Source: Gammaproteobacteria bacterium
GTDB lineage: Bacteria > Pseudomonadota > Gammaproteobacteria > Pseudomonadales > Pseudohongiellaceae
Assembly: GCA_041395725.1 (NCBI GenBank)
Contig: JAWKZW010000001.1
Location: 3,912,501 to 3,976,500 of the forward strand
Direction: 5' to 3'
Length of the DNA: 64,000 nt
The notes below the pieces were generated by a model. It saw nothing but the letters and a program-made list of their open reading frames with translations, made no database searches and was not told where the DNA came from. The position numbers and the translations under genes are program-made. Positions within the stretch are counted from its first letter, which is position 1. Each line of letters opens with the position of its first letter. Of this stretch, positions 16,646 to 24,838 are shown piece by piece.

Positions 16646-18034
16646 ATGAGTCCAACAACACTGCCATCGGGTCACGAGCCCGCAACCAAAAAGCTACTGT
16701 ACGCCTACCTCCTCTCTGCCAGTATCTGGCTGCTCGTCGGAACCGCCTACGGCTTGCTGGCAGCGGTCAAACTTTACTGGCCGGAAGTGCTGGAGCTACC
16801 GGTATTTTCCTTTGGACGTATTCGCCCTATCCATACCAATGTCGTGATGTTCGGCTGGTCGTCCATGGCTTTGATGGGATTGGCGCTCTATGTGGTCACC
16901 CGCACGTCGAAAATCCCCCTTGTCAGTCCTGGTATCGCACGTATCGGTATGCACTGCTGGAACCTGTGCATGGTGTTGGCCATCATCACCCTGTCACTGG
17001 GACTGAGCCGTGGTCCCCAGGAATACCGAGAACTCCTGTGGCCAATCATGCTGATATACGCCATCGGGCTGGGCTGTAACTTTTATAGCGCTTATCAAAC
17101 ATTAGCTCGGCGCGACACCCCGGAAATCTATGTTTCCAACTGGTACATCATGGGTGCCTTTTGCTGGCTTGCCATTATCGTCACCATTGGCTACCTGCCC
17201 TTTTACCAGCAAGGCATGGGCAATATCGTGGTGCAGGGCTATTACATGCACAATGCCGTCGGTATGTGGTTTACGCCGATGGTTCTGGGCATCACCTATT
17301 ACACCTTACCTCGCATGTTAGGCAAACCCATCTACAGTTATGCGCTTGGCGCACTCGGTTTCTGGACCAGCATCCTTTTTTACACGCTTATTGGTGCTCA
17401 CCACTTCATTTTTAGTCCCGTTGCCTGGTGGGTTCAAACCACCGCCATCTTATTCAGCGTCGGGATGATGGTGCCGGTGTGGTCGGGCTTTGGGAACTTC
17501 TTCCTCACGGCGAGAGGTTCCTGGCATAAAGTGCGCCGCAGCTATGCCATTATTTTTCTGCTCACAGGTGTCTGGGGTTATGCGCTGTCCTCCTCACAGG
17601 GCACAATCGAAGCCTTTCGCTCAGCCAATATCTACTGGCACTTTACTAACTTTACCGTAGGCCACTCACATCTGGCTATGTACGGGTTTGTCGCGTTCTG
17701 TATCTGGGGTGCCATTTACGGTCTCGTGCCCCGCATCACCGGGCGTGGCCCCTCCAACACGGCCGTAGGCCTGCATTTCTGGTTGGCCTTCCTGGGCGGT
17801 AGTTTGTACGTCATTGCAATCTCCATTGCGGGCATATTACAAGGTACATCCTGGGTCGCCGGTGAATCCTTCATTGCCTCCGTCGACGCGGCAGCACCGA
17901 TGTGGCTCTGGCGCTCCATTGGTGGATTCATGATGGTGGCTAGCCATCTGGTGTTCATCGTGAACCTGTGGCAAATGCGTCCGCTCCCTGACGCTAAGGA
18001 AGCACCTGCTTCGATCGCTGCCAGTGCCACCTAA
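16646..18034 (+). CDS. cbb3-like haem-copper oxidase subunit I
   Basis: A 462-aa, roughly 12-helix membrane protein. All metal ligands of C-family oxidases are present: H63 (RIRPIHTN), H202 (MHNAVG), H252/H253 (GAHHF), H340 and H342 (GHSHLA). Tyr246, six residues before the HH pair, matches the catalytic tyrosine of CcoN, favouring O2 reduction. The Glu-rich motif after the first copper ligand in NorB is absent. The segment around GHSHLAMYGF looks less CcoN-like than the rest. No ccoGHIS maturation genes are nearby. A distant CcoN relative is the best call; NO reduction cannot be excluded. Confidence 0.85.
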   Translation: MSPTTLPSGHEPATKKLLYAYLLSASIWLLVGTAYGLLAAVKLYWPEVLELPVFSFGRIRPIHTNVVMFGWSSMALMGLALYVVTRTSKIPLVSPGIARIGMHCWNLCMVLAIITLSLGLSRGPQEYRELLWPIMLIYAIGLGCNFYSAYQTLARRDTPEIYVSNWYIMGAFCWLAIIVTIGYLPFYQQGMGNIVVQGYYMHNAVGMWFTPMVLGITYYTLPRMLGKPIYSYALGALGFWTSILFYTLIGAHHFIFSPVAWWVQTTAILFSVGMMVPVWSGFGNFFLTARGSWHKVRRSYAIIFLLTGVWGYALSSSQGTIEAFRSANIYWHFTNFTVGHSHLAMYGFVAFCIWGAIYGLVPRITGRGPSNTAVGLHFWLAFLGGSLYVIAISIAGILQGTSWVAGESFIASVDAAAPMWLWRSIGGFMMVASHLVFIVNLWQMRPLPDAKEAPASIAASAT

Positions 18035-18051
18035 TTCGAGGCTAACCTACG

Positions 18052-18621
18052 ATGAGTCTACATACACAACACCGAATGCTCATTGCGATTGCCGCAATCA
18101 CATTCTTATTCCTCAGTATTTTTATCGCGGTGCTACCTGCCTTTGAAGCTGAACGCACCCCACCCCTGCCCGGTATCCAGCCTCCTTCACCTGAGATCGC
18201 TAACGGTCGCGCACTGTATCTCAAAGAGGGCTGTGCCACCTGCCATACACAATTTGTGCGCGACCTCCCCGTTGACGCTCCGTATGGTCGCGGCTCGCTG
18301 GCTGGCGATTACGCCCTTGAAGTACCGCCCTTACTCGGTACACAGCGAACAGGGCCAGATCTATCTAATGTCGGCAGCCGACAACCCTCACTGATTTGGA
18401 ACCTGATCCATCTGTACAACCCACGTGCTGTGGTTTCCACGTCGGTCATGCCCGGTTATCCCTGGCTATTTGAAGAGAAAGACGCCGCTGAAGATGATGA
18501 CACCGTGGTGCCAGTACCTGATGCTTTTAAACCCAAAGGGAAGGTCATCGTTGCAACGCAAGAAGCTCTCGACATGGTGAGCTACCTGCAATCACTTCAA
18601 CAAGTGGACGTTAAGCCATGA
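18052..18621 (+). CDS. CcoO-like monohaem cytochrome c subunit
   Basis: A 189-aa protein with an N-terminal membrane anchor (about residues 8-30) and a periplasmic haem domain. The haem motif is C61-A-T-C64-H65, followed by the CcoO-type segments TQRTGPDLSNVGSR and LYNPRAVVSTSVMPGYPWLFE, with M133 the probable axial ligand. It would pass electrons from soluble cytochrome c to subunit I. It ends in an ATGA overlap with the next gene, indicating translational coupling. Confidence 0.9.
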   Translation: MSLHTQHRMLIAIAAITFLFLSIFIAVLPAFEAERTPPLPGIQPPSPEIANGRALYLKEGCATCHTQFVRDLPVDAPYGRGSLAGDYALEVPPLLGTQRTGPDLSNVGSRQPSLIWNLIHLYNPRAVVSTSVMPGYPWLFEEKDAAEDDDTVVPVPDAFKPKGKVIVATQEALDMVSYLQSLQQVDVKP

Positions 18622-18869
18622 TGGAACGCCTGTATTACTACATCGATCTTGCTATCACGCTCTGCGGCTTTGATGGCAGTGAAGGCAGTACCGTCCTTGG
18701 CTGGGTTGTCATTGGCATCGCCACCGTGCTCGTGATTTACGCTTTTTACAAGGGAGCACTGGGCATGCTTGATCCAGGAGAGCGAGATGAGTCCCACATT
18801 AAGTATCGCGTCCTGTGTGATGAAAGCATCGACGGCTACGACAGGAAGGAGCGACCCCATGCGTATTGA
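18618..18869 (+). CDS. Small single-helix membrane protein in the oxidase operon
   Basis: An 83-aa protein starting in the ATGA overlap with the CcoO-like gene. One membrane helix spans about residues 27-46 (VLGWVVIGIATVLVIYAFY), followed by a charged cytoplasmic tail. It occupies the position of ccoQ in standard ccoNOQP operons but is longer than CcoQ and I see no clear family match. The 3' end overlaps the next gene by 11 bases. Confidence 0.7.
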   Translation: MMERLYYYIDLAITLCGFDGSEGSTVLGWVVIGIATVLVIYAFYKGALGMLDPGERDESHIKYRVLCDESIDGYDRKERPHAY

Positions 18870-19662
18870 AGTGTATCTCAATGATGACGCAACGCCACAG
18901 CAAACGCTGACGCCGCCTGAGCAATTTGAACTGGATACTACGCAGTTGCCAGATGGGAAGCACACATTGATCTTTAAAGCGATTGAAGACAATGGGGACA
19001 CAAGCCAGCGACACATGACCTTCTATGTGCAAAATGGGCCTTCCATTTCAATCCATGGGATACGCAACGATGATCGCCTCTCAGGCGAGATTGCCATTCT
19101 AGCCAATGCCTACAGCTCAAACATCGGCGATGAGTTTGAACCGGTGCGCATGGAAACACCAGCGCCGATACCCACCTGGGCCTGGGTACTGTTTCTTTCC
19201 ATACTCGCCTGGGGTGCAGGCTATTTGTCCCTTGAGGTACATAACCGCGTTCGCACGCCCGAGCTCGGTGGATTAGCAAATCAAGAAACCAGTCTGTCCT
19301 CTCCCGCTCAGCGGGCGGGCGAACCCGAAGCAGCTGCCGCCTGGCAAGCACTTGGCGAGCAGGTGTACGGCAACAATTGCTCGTCTTGTCATCAAGCGGA
19401 CGGCTCGGGACTCGCTGGCGTGTTTCCACCACTCAAAGGCAATAGCGTCGTTCTGGATGACGACCCCAAAGAACATATTCTCGCCGTGCTCGAAGGCGTG
19501 GCCGACAAGGTGATTGACGGCGTGCCCTACGCCTCACCCATGCCGGGCTTTGCAGCCATGCTCAATGACGAAGAAGTCGCCGCCGTTGTGAACCACGAGC
19601 GTACACAATGGGGGAACCGTGCTCCCACCGTGACGGCGAATGACGTCACCCCATTACGTTAA
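18859..19662 (+). CDS. Ig-like domain / TM / cytochrome c protein (CcoP-like position)
   Basis: A 267-aa protein. Residues 1-60 form a beta-rich, Ig-like segment (DGKHTLIFKAIEDNGDTSQ) with no signal peptide. A single helix lies at 105-125 and one haem-c domain with C174-S-S-C177-H178 and a probable Met ligand in SPMPGFAAM. The start is fixed by AAGGAG before the ATG; a longer frame beginning at 18769 only shadows the previous gene. It replaces the usual dihaem CcoP subunit with a monohaem protein, an unusual build for a cbb3 oxidase. Confidence 0.8.
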   Translation: MRIEVYLNDDATPQQTLTPPEQFELDTTQLPDGKHTLIFKAIEDNGDTSQRHMTFYVQNGPSISIHGIRNDDRLSGEIAILANAYSSNIGDEFEPVRMETPAPIPTWAWVLFLSILAWGAGYLSLEVHNRVRTPELGGLANQETSLSSPAQRAGEPEAAAAWQALGEQVYGNNCSSCHQADGSGLAGVFPPLKGNSVVLDDDPKEHILAVLEGVADKVIDGVPYASPMPGFAAMLNDEEVAAVVNHERTQWGNRAPTVTANDVTPLR

Positions 19663-19696
19663 TGTTAGCCAATTCGATCACAGGAGGAACCCCATC

Positions 19697-20014
19697 ATGA
19701 AAGTACACACACTCATTGTCCTTAGCCTCTTCCTTTGCACCCCAGCACTCGCGGATCACTCCAGGGAGCACCCGCCTCAAAGCACGAACTACGTCCCCTC
19801 ACTGATTACCGCTACGCCCTACGAAGGGCGTCAACTCGCTATCACGCTTGTGCGCAAAACCATCGGTAGCATTCAACGCGATGGCTCGATCAAGCAAGCC
19901 GTGCGTGCAGAATATGCCGACGACGCTCAACTCTTAATGTATGCGGCAGAACTGGTCGCACTGGAATTCAAAACAATCGCCATTGCCAACAATTACTGGC
20001 GTAAGGAGAAATAG
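19697..20014 (+). CDS. Exported protein of unknown function
   Basis: A 105-aa protein with a clear signal peptide (MKVHTLIVLSLFLCTPALA, cleaved before DHSREH) and a mature helical domain. It has no haem motif or paired cysteines. CAGGAGGA precedes the ATG. It is the first of a run of small genes after the oxidase subunits and is probably cotranscribed with them. Not recognised. Confidence 0.65.
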   Translation: MKVHTLIVLSLFLCTPALADHSREHPPQSTNYVPSLITATPYEGRQLAITLVRKTIGSIQRDGSIKQAVRAEYADDAQLLMYAAELVALEFKTIAIANNYWRKEK

Positions 20015-20015
20015 C

Positions 20016-20297
20016 ATGAGCGCAACTCTGCCTGAAGGCCTAACACACTATAAGTCCACACCCACTTTCACCCATGAGAGCGTCCCCTCAGCGCTTCTCG
20101 CGGATCACTCAACCAAGGCTGGCGTTTGGGGCGTGCTCAATGTCGAATCAGGCAGCTTAAAGTACGTGATAACTGAGATCGGGCATGAAGCCGAACAACG
20201 ATTGAAGGCTGGCGAGAGTGCCGTAATTGTCTCTGAACAAACTCACTACGTGAAGCCGTTAGGTAACGTGGCCTTTCACGTCGCCTTTTATAAATAG
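20016..20297 (+). CDS. DUF1971 / TehB-like small protein
   Basis: A 93-aa cytoplasmic protein, LPEGLTHYKSTPTFTHESVP... ADHSTKAGVWGVLNVESG, a good match to the DUF1971 (TehB-like) beta-barrel family. It begins one base after the stop of the exported protein gene, with AAGGAGAA upstream. Family members are often annotated for tellurite resistance, but the biochemical role is not established. The context suggests a part in the nitrite/oxygen module. Confidence 0.75.
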   Translation: MSATLPEGLTHYKSTPTFTHESVPSALLADHSTKAGVWGVLNVESGSLKYVITEIGHEAEQRLKAGESAVIVSEQTHYVKPLGNVAFHVAFYK

Positions 20298-20305
20298 GGG
20301 TAGCC

Positions 20306-20500
20306 ATGGACGCCAATCGAAAGCGGGCTGAACCCTCTCTAGGGTTTACCTGTAACAATCTTTATTTCAACGATATCAAGGACTCGATTGAGCGCGATTG
20401 TGACGAACCCGATGGAATCATGTTCGATCATGCCACTCAATTTCGTTGCGAGATGTGCCGACCTATTCACGATGCCATGCTGCTGAGGCGCTCGTCATGA
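20306..20500 (+). CDS. Small cysteine-containing protein
   Basis: A 64-aa frame with Cys residues in TCNN, RDCDE and FRCEMCRP. Its TGA overlaps the ATG of the haemoglobin gene, so coupling is likely. A GGGGTAGCC segment precedes the ATG. Possible metal-binding peptide; family not recognised. Confidence 0.55.
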   Translation: MDANRKRAEPSLGFTCNNLYFNDIKDSIERDCDEPDGIMFDHATQFRCEMCRPIHDAMLLRRSS

Positions 20501-20925
20501 GCAACACACACATTCTGTATGGTCGGGGCGATGCAACCTTTCAGGCTGTCGGCAAAGAAGCAGGGGTTCGCCGCCTGGTGGATACCTTTTACGACATCAT
20601 GCAACAGGAAGAAGCGTACCGCACGATCTGGGATTGGCACCCCGACGATATTCAATTGTCCCGCGATAAGCTTTTCACTTTTCTGTGTGGCTGGATGGGC
20701 GGCCCAGCGCGTTACGCCGAGTTATACGCGCCCATCAATATACCGGCAGCACATGCCCACCTGTCAGTTGGCGTTAAAGAGCGCGATATGTGGCTCGATT
20801 GTATGTATACCGCCATGCAACAGCTCGATTTGCCCAAAGAGCTAACAGCCTATTTGTACACACAGTTTTTTCGACCAGCGGAGATGATTAGAAAAACGTC
20901 CCAGCAACGTAGCTCTACGACTTAG
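20497..20925 (+). CDS. Group II truncated haemoglobin
   Basis: A 142-aa globin of the TrHbO type. It shows LVDTFYDIM, the B/E-helix segment FLCGWMGGPARYAELY, proximal histidine H86 or H88 in AAHAHLSVG, and the group II Trp (W99) in KERDMWLDCM. The start in the ATGA overlap is preferred over an upstream in-frame ATG that lies inside the previous gene. Such globins bind O2 and NO; with nirC and the oxidase nearby, NO or O2 handling is plausible but inferred. Confidence 0.88.
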   Translation: MSNTHILYGRGDATFQAVGKEAGVRRLVDTFYDIMQQEEAYRTIWDWHPDDIQLSRDKLFTFLCGWMGGPARYAELYAPINIPAAHAHLSVGVKERDMWLDCMYTAMQQLDLPKELTAYLYTQFFRPAEMIRKTSQQRSSTT

Positions 20926-20977
20926 TCGTATGACAAAGGCTGAACTATTTAACCAACACACATGAGGATATACGACT

Positions 20978-21340
20978 ATGAAACATCAACTGAAAGTATT
21001 AGCCATGACCGCTCTACTTATATCACAATCACCGTTCACGGCGGCGGACGTCGTTGTCGAACAACACGACGATAATACCGGCGGGAAAATGGTTGGCGGC
21101 ATTACCGCTTTTCTCATCGGCGGACTAGCAGGTCCTGCAGGTAGTTTGCTGGCGATATTACCTGGATCCTGGATTGGCAAGAACGTCCAGCAAGATTTAG
21201 GGTTGAGCGGTCAAGCTTACACAGTCGAAAAGGCCAACGGAGAACGCATTAAACTGCGCTCTCCAAACCACAAGTTCGAAATAGGTGATAAAGTTCATAT
21301 TGAGGGCATTCGGCCAAAACCAGTTACTGTCTATCCTTGA
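20978..21340 (+). CDS. Exported glycine-zipper protein
   Basis: A 120-aa protein with a signal peptide cleaved near FTAADVV, a glycine-rich segment GGKMVGGITAFLIGGLAGPAGSL resembling a glycine zipper, and a beta-rich C-terminal part (AYTVEKANGERIKLRSP). A lipobox is absent. TGAGGATA precedes the ATG. It may be an envelope protein; function unknown. It probably ends the respiratory transcription unit, since hairpins follow. Confidence 0.65.
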   Translation: MKHQLKVLAMTALLISQSPFTAADVVVEQHDDNTGGKMVGGITAFLIGGLAGPAGSLLAILPGSWIGKNVQQDLGLSGQAYTVEKANGERIKLRSPNHKFEIGDKVHIEGIRPKPVTVYP

Positions 21341-21356
21341 GTACAGTATCTCATAC

Positions 21357-21403
21357 CTGATCTGGCAGCTGTCGGCCCTATAGCCGCACAGTTGCCGGAT
21401 CAG
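21357..21403 (+). terminator. Long hairpin after the respiratory block
   Basis: An imperfect inverted repeat pairs CTGATCTGGCAGCTGT with ACAGTTGCCGGATCAG around an inner CGGC/GCCG stem. It lies 17 bases after the glycine-zipper gene. The T-run downstream is interrupted, so it may act as a terminator or as an mRNA 3' stabiliser. Confidence 0.5.
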
Positions 21404-21550
21404 TTTGCGTCTTTTGCGCCTGAACTAAGCTGTCTTTCCGCGTATGAAGATACTCTTCATTTGACGCTGTGTATGTTTAGCTAACAGTAGAATGTGATTG
21501 TTCTGAAAAAATAGGGGGCTTTCACTGCAAATAGCAGTAATTATAAAAGT

Positions 21551-21591
21551 AAAGGATTGCGATTTTTCATTTAGTGAAATCGCAATCCTTT
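21551..21591. terminator. Bidirectional intrinsic terminator
   Basis: A perfect 15-bp stem (AAAGGATTGCGATTT paired with AAATCGCAATCCTTT) with a short loop lies 11 bases beyond the stop of the minus-strand aldolase gene. A/T-rich flanks on both sides suit termination from either direction. Confidence 0.75.
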
Positions 21592-21601
21592 CTCTCTGTT
21601 C

Positions 21602-22483
21602 TTATTGAGCAAGGTCATTCAGCATACCTTCAAGGCGTTTCTGTGCAGTCTCATTTAGAGGCAACAGTGGTTTTCTAGGCCCCCCTACTCTACTGCCTTG
21701 AATTGCTAGACCAGATTTTACCGCCGCAGCCAAACCCGAAGTCACGATAAACTCAAGAAAGTCATACTGCCGATAAAACAGATCTTTTGCCTTTTCGCTT
21801 TTACCATCTTTAACCGCATCAAACAGTTGTTTCGGCTGATCCCCAATTAGGCATGGCGCAGCCGTACACCAACCGCTGGCACCGGCATTCAGTGCTTCCA
21901 GGGCCATGTGGTTACAGCCATTAAAAAACGGCACCTGACCACCCGACAGTGTGTGGATTTTATGCATCCGTTGTATATCTCCGGTGCTCTCCTTAATCAT
22001 GGCCGCGTTCTCAATACCATCGACCATTTTCAGCATAAACTCTGGCGACATATCAACACCACAGGTTGCGGGGTTATTGTAGATCATTATGGGTAGAGGC
22101 GTAGCATTCGATACACTTTCGTAATGAGAGTAGATCTCCTGCTCGTTCAACTTATAGTATGAAAATGGAGAGAGCATAATCATGTCTGCACCGATCTCAT
22201 ACGCGTACTGGGCATAGTTAATCGCCTGTTCCGTAGTGAGTTCTGCAACCCCTATTACCACCGGTATTCTCCCAGCGACATGCTTCACGGTATACTCAGC
22301 TACTTGCTTCCACTCAGATTCACTCAGATAGGCCGCTTCACCAGCACTACCTAAAGCAGCAATTGCATCCACTTTTGCGTCAAGTAGTACGTCGATTACA
22401 TTACCGAGTTTCTCTAGATCAACGCTCTTGTTATCTTTGCTAAACGGCGTCACCGGGTAACCAATAATTCCAGATAAGTTCAT
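21602..22483 (-). CDS. DHDPS/NAL-family class I aldolase
   Basis: A 293-aa TIM-barrel lyase of the dihydrodipicolinate synthase superfamily. The Schiff-base lysine is K164 (AAMIKESTGD), with Y135 in IMIYNNPATCG and GSAGEA (45-50) in place of the usual GTTGE. The change near the carboxylate loop, and pairing with a class II aldolase and MocR regulator rather than lysine genes, argue against housekeeping DapA. The substrate is likely a 2-keto acid aldol; the exact reaction is unknown. GAGGAG precedes the ATG. Confidence 0.85.
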   Translation of the reverse strand: MNLSGIIGYPVTPFSKDNKSVDLEKLGNVIDVLLDAKVDAIAALGSAGEAAYLSESEWKQVAEYTVKHVAGRIPVVIGVAELTTEQAINYAQYAYEIGADMIMLSPFSYYKLNEQEIYSHYESVSNATPLPIMIYNNPATCGVDMSPEFMLKMVDGIENAAMIKESTGDIQRMHKIHTLSGGQVPFFNGCNHMALEALNAGASGWCTAAPCLIGDQPKQLFDAVKDGKSEKAKDLFYRQYDFLEFIVTSGLAAAVKSGLAIQGSRVGGPRKPLLPLNETAQKRLEGMLNDLAQ

Positions 22484-22493
22484 AAAGTGCTCC

Positions 22494-23270
22494 TCATATA
22501 CAGTCAGTGTGCTTTTTTAGGGCCTGTCTCGCGTAGTACGCAAAATTGACCCTATTTCTCTTGTCGGTAGATACCCAGTCATGGGCTTCTTCTGCCAATG
22601 CAGGTGGTAAAGGTTGTATTTCTCCTCCAGCCATTGCCAAGAGCTGCAACTTTGCCGCACGCTCAATCAGGACAGCTAGATTGCAGGCTTCCTCGATATT
22701 TTTCCCGGTCACAAGCTGGCCATGGTGAGCAAGAAAGACGGCCCGGTTATCACCTAGGGCGTTGGAGATTAAAATGCCCTCTTCATTACCGACTGGAACG
22801 CCTGGCCAGCCCTTCACAAAAGAGCAGTCGTTGTACAACCCACTCGTGTCCATATGGGAAATCACTAGTGGCACTTCCAACATGGACAGCGCAGCAACGT
22901 ACGTTGGGTGTGTATGGATTATGCAGTTAACCTCTGGATGCTCTTTATAAATCCAGGTGTGAAAGCGATTCGCTGGATTGGGCATACCTTCGCCTTCTAA
23001 CGGCTTTAGGTCTTGATCAACAGCGATTAAGTTGTCAGCGGTAATCTCGTCGAAGCCTAGGCCGAATCTTTGCGTTAAGAACGTATTTGGTTTTTCAGCA
23101 CGGCAAGTAATCTGCCCGACCAAGCCTGAATCATGGCCCTTATCAAATAGAATACGGCAGGTCAGCGCTAGCTTTTCTCTATCCGACAGACCTATATCTT
23201 TAATCAGCCTCTGCATATCACTCTCAGCGCTCTGCATTAGCTCCTGTTTCGTTTTTCCAGCTGTCTTCAC
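22494..23270 (-). CDS. Class II aldolase/adducin-family protein
   Basis: A metal-dependent aldolase or epimerase fold of 258 aa. It shows the zinc ligands HTHP near residue 120 and the second-shell AHHG motif (VFLAHHGQLVTG). The start is taken as the GTG at 23270 because AAGAGGAGA lies 7 nt upstream; the frame extends ten codons further to a TTG with no such site. It forms a two-gene operon with the DHDPS-like gene, ten bases apart, and is divergent from the MocR regulator. Confidence 0.85.
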   Translation of the reverse strand: MKTAGKTKQELMQSAESDMQRLIKDIGLSDREKLALTCRILFDKGHDSGLVGQITCRAEKPNTFLTQRFGLGFDEITADNLIAVDQDLKPLEGEGMPNPANRFHTWIYKEHPEVNCIIHTHPTYVAALSMLEVPLVISHMDTSGLYNDCSFVKGWPGVPVGNEEGILISNALGDNRAVFLAHHGQLVTGKNIEEACNLAVLIERAAKLQLLAMAGGEIQPLPPALAEEAHDWVSTDKRNRVNFAYYARQALKKHTDCI

Positions 23271-23321
23271 GCACGATCTCCTCTTAGACGGTTTTGACAA
23301 TGGCGGTAAGATACAGCTAAG

Positions 23322-23366
23322 CTGGACCCAAAATAAGATCCAGTATTTTCATTTTTAATGGTCCAG
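23322..23366. promoter_or_regulatory. Candidate MocR operator repeats
   Basis: Direct repeats GATCCAG (23337) and GGTCCAG (23360), 23 bases apart, plus an inverted copy CTGGACC (23322), lie between the divergent aldolase operon and the MocR gene. MocR/GabR-type regulators commonly bind spaced direct repeats. Assignment is by position and pattern only. Confidence 0.45.
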
Positions 23367-23380
23367 AAATGGAAGGCAAT

Positions 23381-24838
23381 ATGTTGAGACCTTGGGAGAC
23401 GCAATTCTGGCTAGAGGGCAGCCCTGGTAAGACCCTGCATTCAAAGCTACTGAACAAGCTGACAACAGATATAAAGGAAGGGCGATTAGCACCTGGAAGC
23501 ATGCTGCCAGGATCGCGCTCGCTGGCAGAACAACTCGGTGTCAATCGAAAAACGGTCCAGCAAGTTTATGAAGAACTGGAAATTCAGGGGTGGTTAGTAA
23601 CTCGTCCTAGATCAGGCACCTATATTTCAGAAACACTCCCCGAGCAAGGGCTTACAGCCACAAACGAAGATTTAATCAACAGCACACAAAAAACCAAGTC
23701 GCCATCAGAGTTGGTTGAGGTGCTTTATCAAGATGCTGTTTGCTCTTATGACGAGATGGCAGTCACTAATGATGGAACGCCTGATTCTCGACTAATACCT
23801 TATGAATTGCTCGCAAGGACGTATCGAAGGGTATGTATCAACCTGAGTCGTCACTCTAGGCTCGGCTATGGAGACCCAAGGGGCACCATCGAATTGCGCG
23901 AGTCGGTCAAAAAAATGTTGTCCGGCGATAGGTTTATGAGCTGTACCGTTGAGCAAATTTGTATTGTCAGGGGCAGTCAAATGGGTATTTATCTCGCATC
24001 AAGAGTGTTAGACCCAAGCAAAGGCGCTATTGTGATGGAAGACCTGTGCTATCCGCCTGCCAGGGCAGCGTTTGAATCGAATGGTTTTAAAGTCATAACC
24101 TGCAAACTCGACCAACAAGGTTTGAATATCGACAATCTACGAGCCATATTGGCCAAGCATACTGTCGCCGCCATTTATGTTACGCCACACCATCAATACC
24201 CAACAACCGTATGTTTACCGATGGAGAGACGGCTCGCGCTATTGGAACTCTCCAAATCGTTCAAATTCGCGGTACTCGAAGATGACTATGATCATGAATT
24301 TCATTATGAGACCAACCCGATTCCACCACTTGCAAGTCTTCCTAACTCGGAAAATGTCGTACATATAGGCTCTATGTCAAAGGTTTTTGCACCAGGTCTA
24401 AGGCTCGGTTACATTGCTGCTGACGCTCAATTCATCGAAAGAGCAGCACAACAGATTGTACTAATCGACAGACAGGGTAATACCATATCTGAAATTGTTC
24501 TCTCAGAATTGATGGAATCGGGAGAGGTCAGGCGCCATATTCGAAAAATCCGCAAGCAATATGAAGCGAGAAGGAATTTCGCGGCAGCAGAATTTAATCG
24601 AATCTTTGGTGATAATATTTCTTTTACGTTGCCTACGGGTGGGATGGCTATATGGGTTGATATTTCAAAACTCGCTCATGGAATAACACTGGATAGCCTG
24701 CCTGGAAAAGACTCAACCTTAAGCACATTGTATTCAGATGACCAAGTTACGCCTACACACCTGCGTTTTGGCTTTGGAGCATTGAGTGAAGTTGAAATAA
24801 CCCGGTCAATAGAGCAGTTATCGGAAACGCTAAACTGA
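23381..24838 (+). CDS. MocR-family PLP-dependent transcriptional regulator
   Basis: A 485-aa regulator. The N-terminal GntR winged helix is at about residues 15-80 (KLTTDIKEGRLAPGSMLPGSR...LAEQLGVNRKTVQQVYEEL), followed by a fold-type I aminotransferase-like domain with the PLP lysine in GSMSKVFAPGLRLGY. The start at 23381 is chosen because GGAAGG precedes it; an ATG four codons upstream lacks a site. It is divergent from the aldolase operon, so it probably senses PLP or an amino compound and controls that operon. Effector unknown. Confidence 0.9.
   Translation: MLRPWETQFWLEGSPGKTLHSKLLNKLTTDIKEGRLAPGSMLPGSRSLAEQLGVNRKTVQQVYEELEIQGWLVTRPRSGTYISETLPEQGLTATNEDLINSTQKTKSPSELVEVLYQDAVCSYDEMAVTNDGTPDSRLIPYELLARTYRRVCINLSRHSRLGYGDPRGTIELRESVKKMLSGDRFMSCTVEQICIVRGSQMGIYLASRVLDPSKGAIVMEDLCYPPARAAFESNGFKVITCKLDQQGLNIDNLRAILAKHTVAAIYVTPHHQYPTTVCLPMERRLALLELSKSFKFAVLEDDYDHEFHYETNPIPPLASLPNSENVVHIGSMSKVFAPGLRLGYIAADAQFIERAAQQIVLIDRQGNTISEIVLSELMESGEVRRHIRKIRKQYEARRNFAAAEFNRIFGDNISFTLPTGGMAIWVDISKLAHGITLDSLPGKDSTLSTLYSDDQVTPTHLRFGFGALSEVEITRSIEQLSETLN

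Noticed and set aside
16646..18034. Calling the subunit I gene norB (nitric oxide reductase)
   Set aside because: The catalytic Tyr246 typical of oxygen-reducing CcoN is present and the NorB glutamate motif after the first copper ligand is absent; NO reduction remains only a weak possibility.
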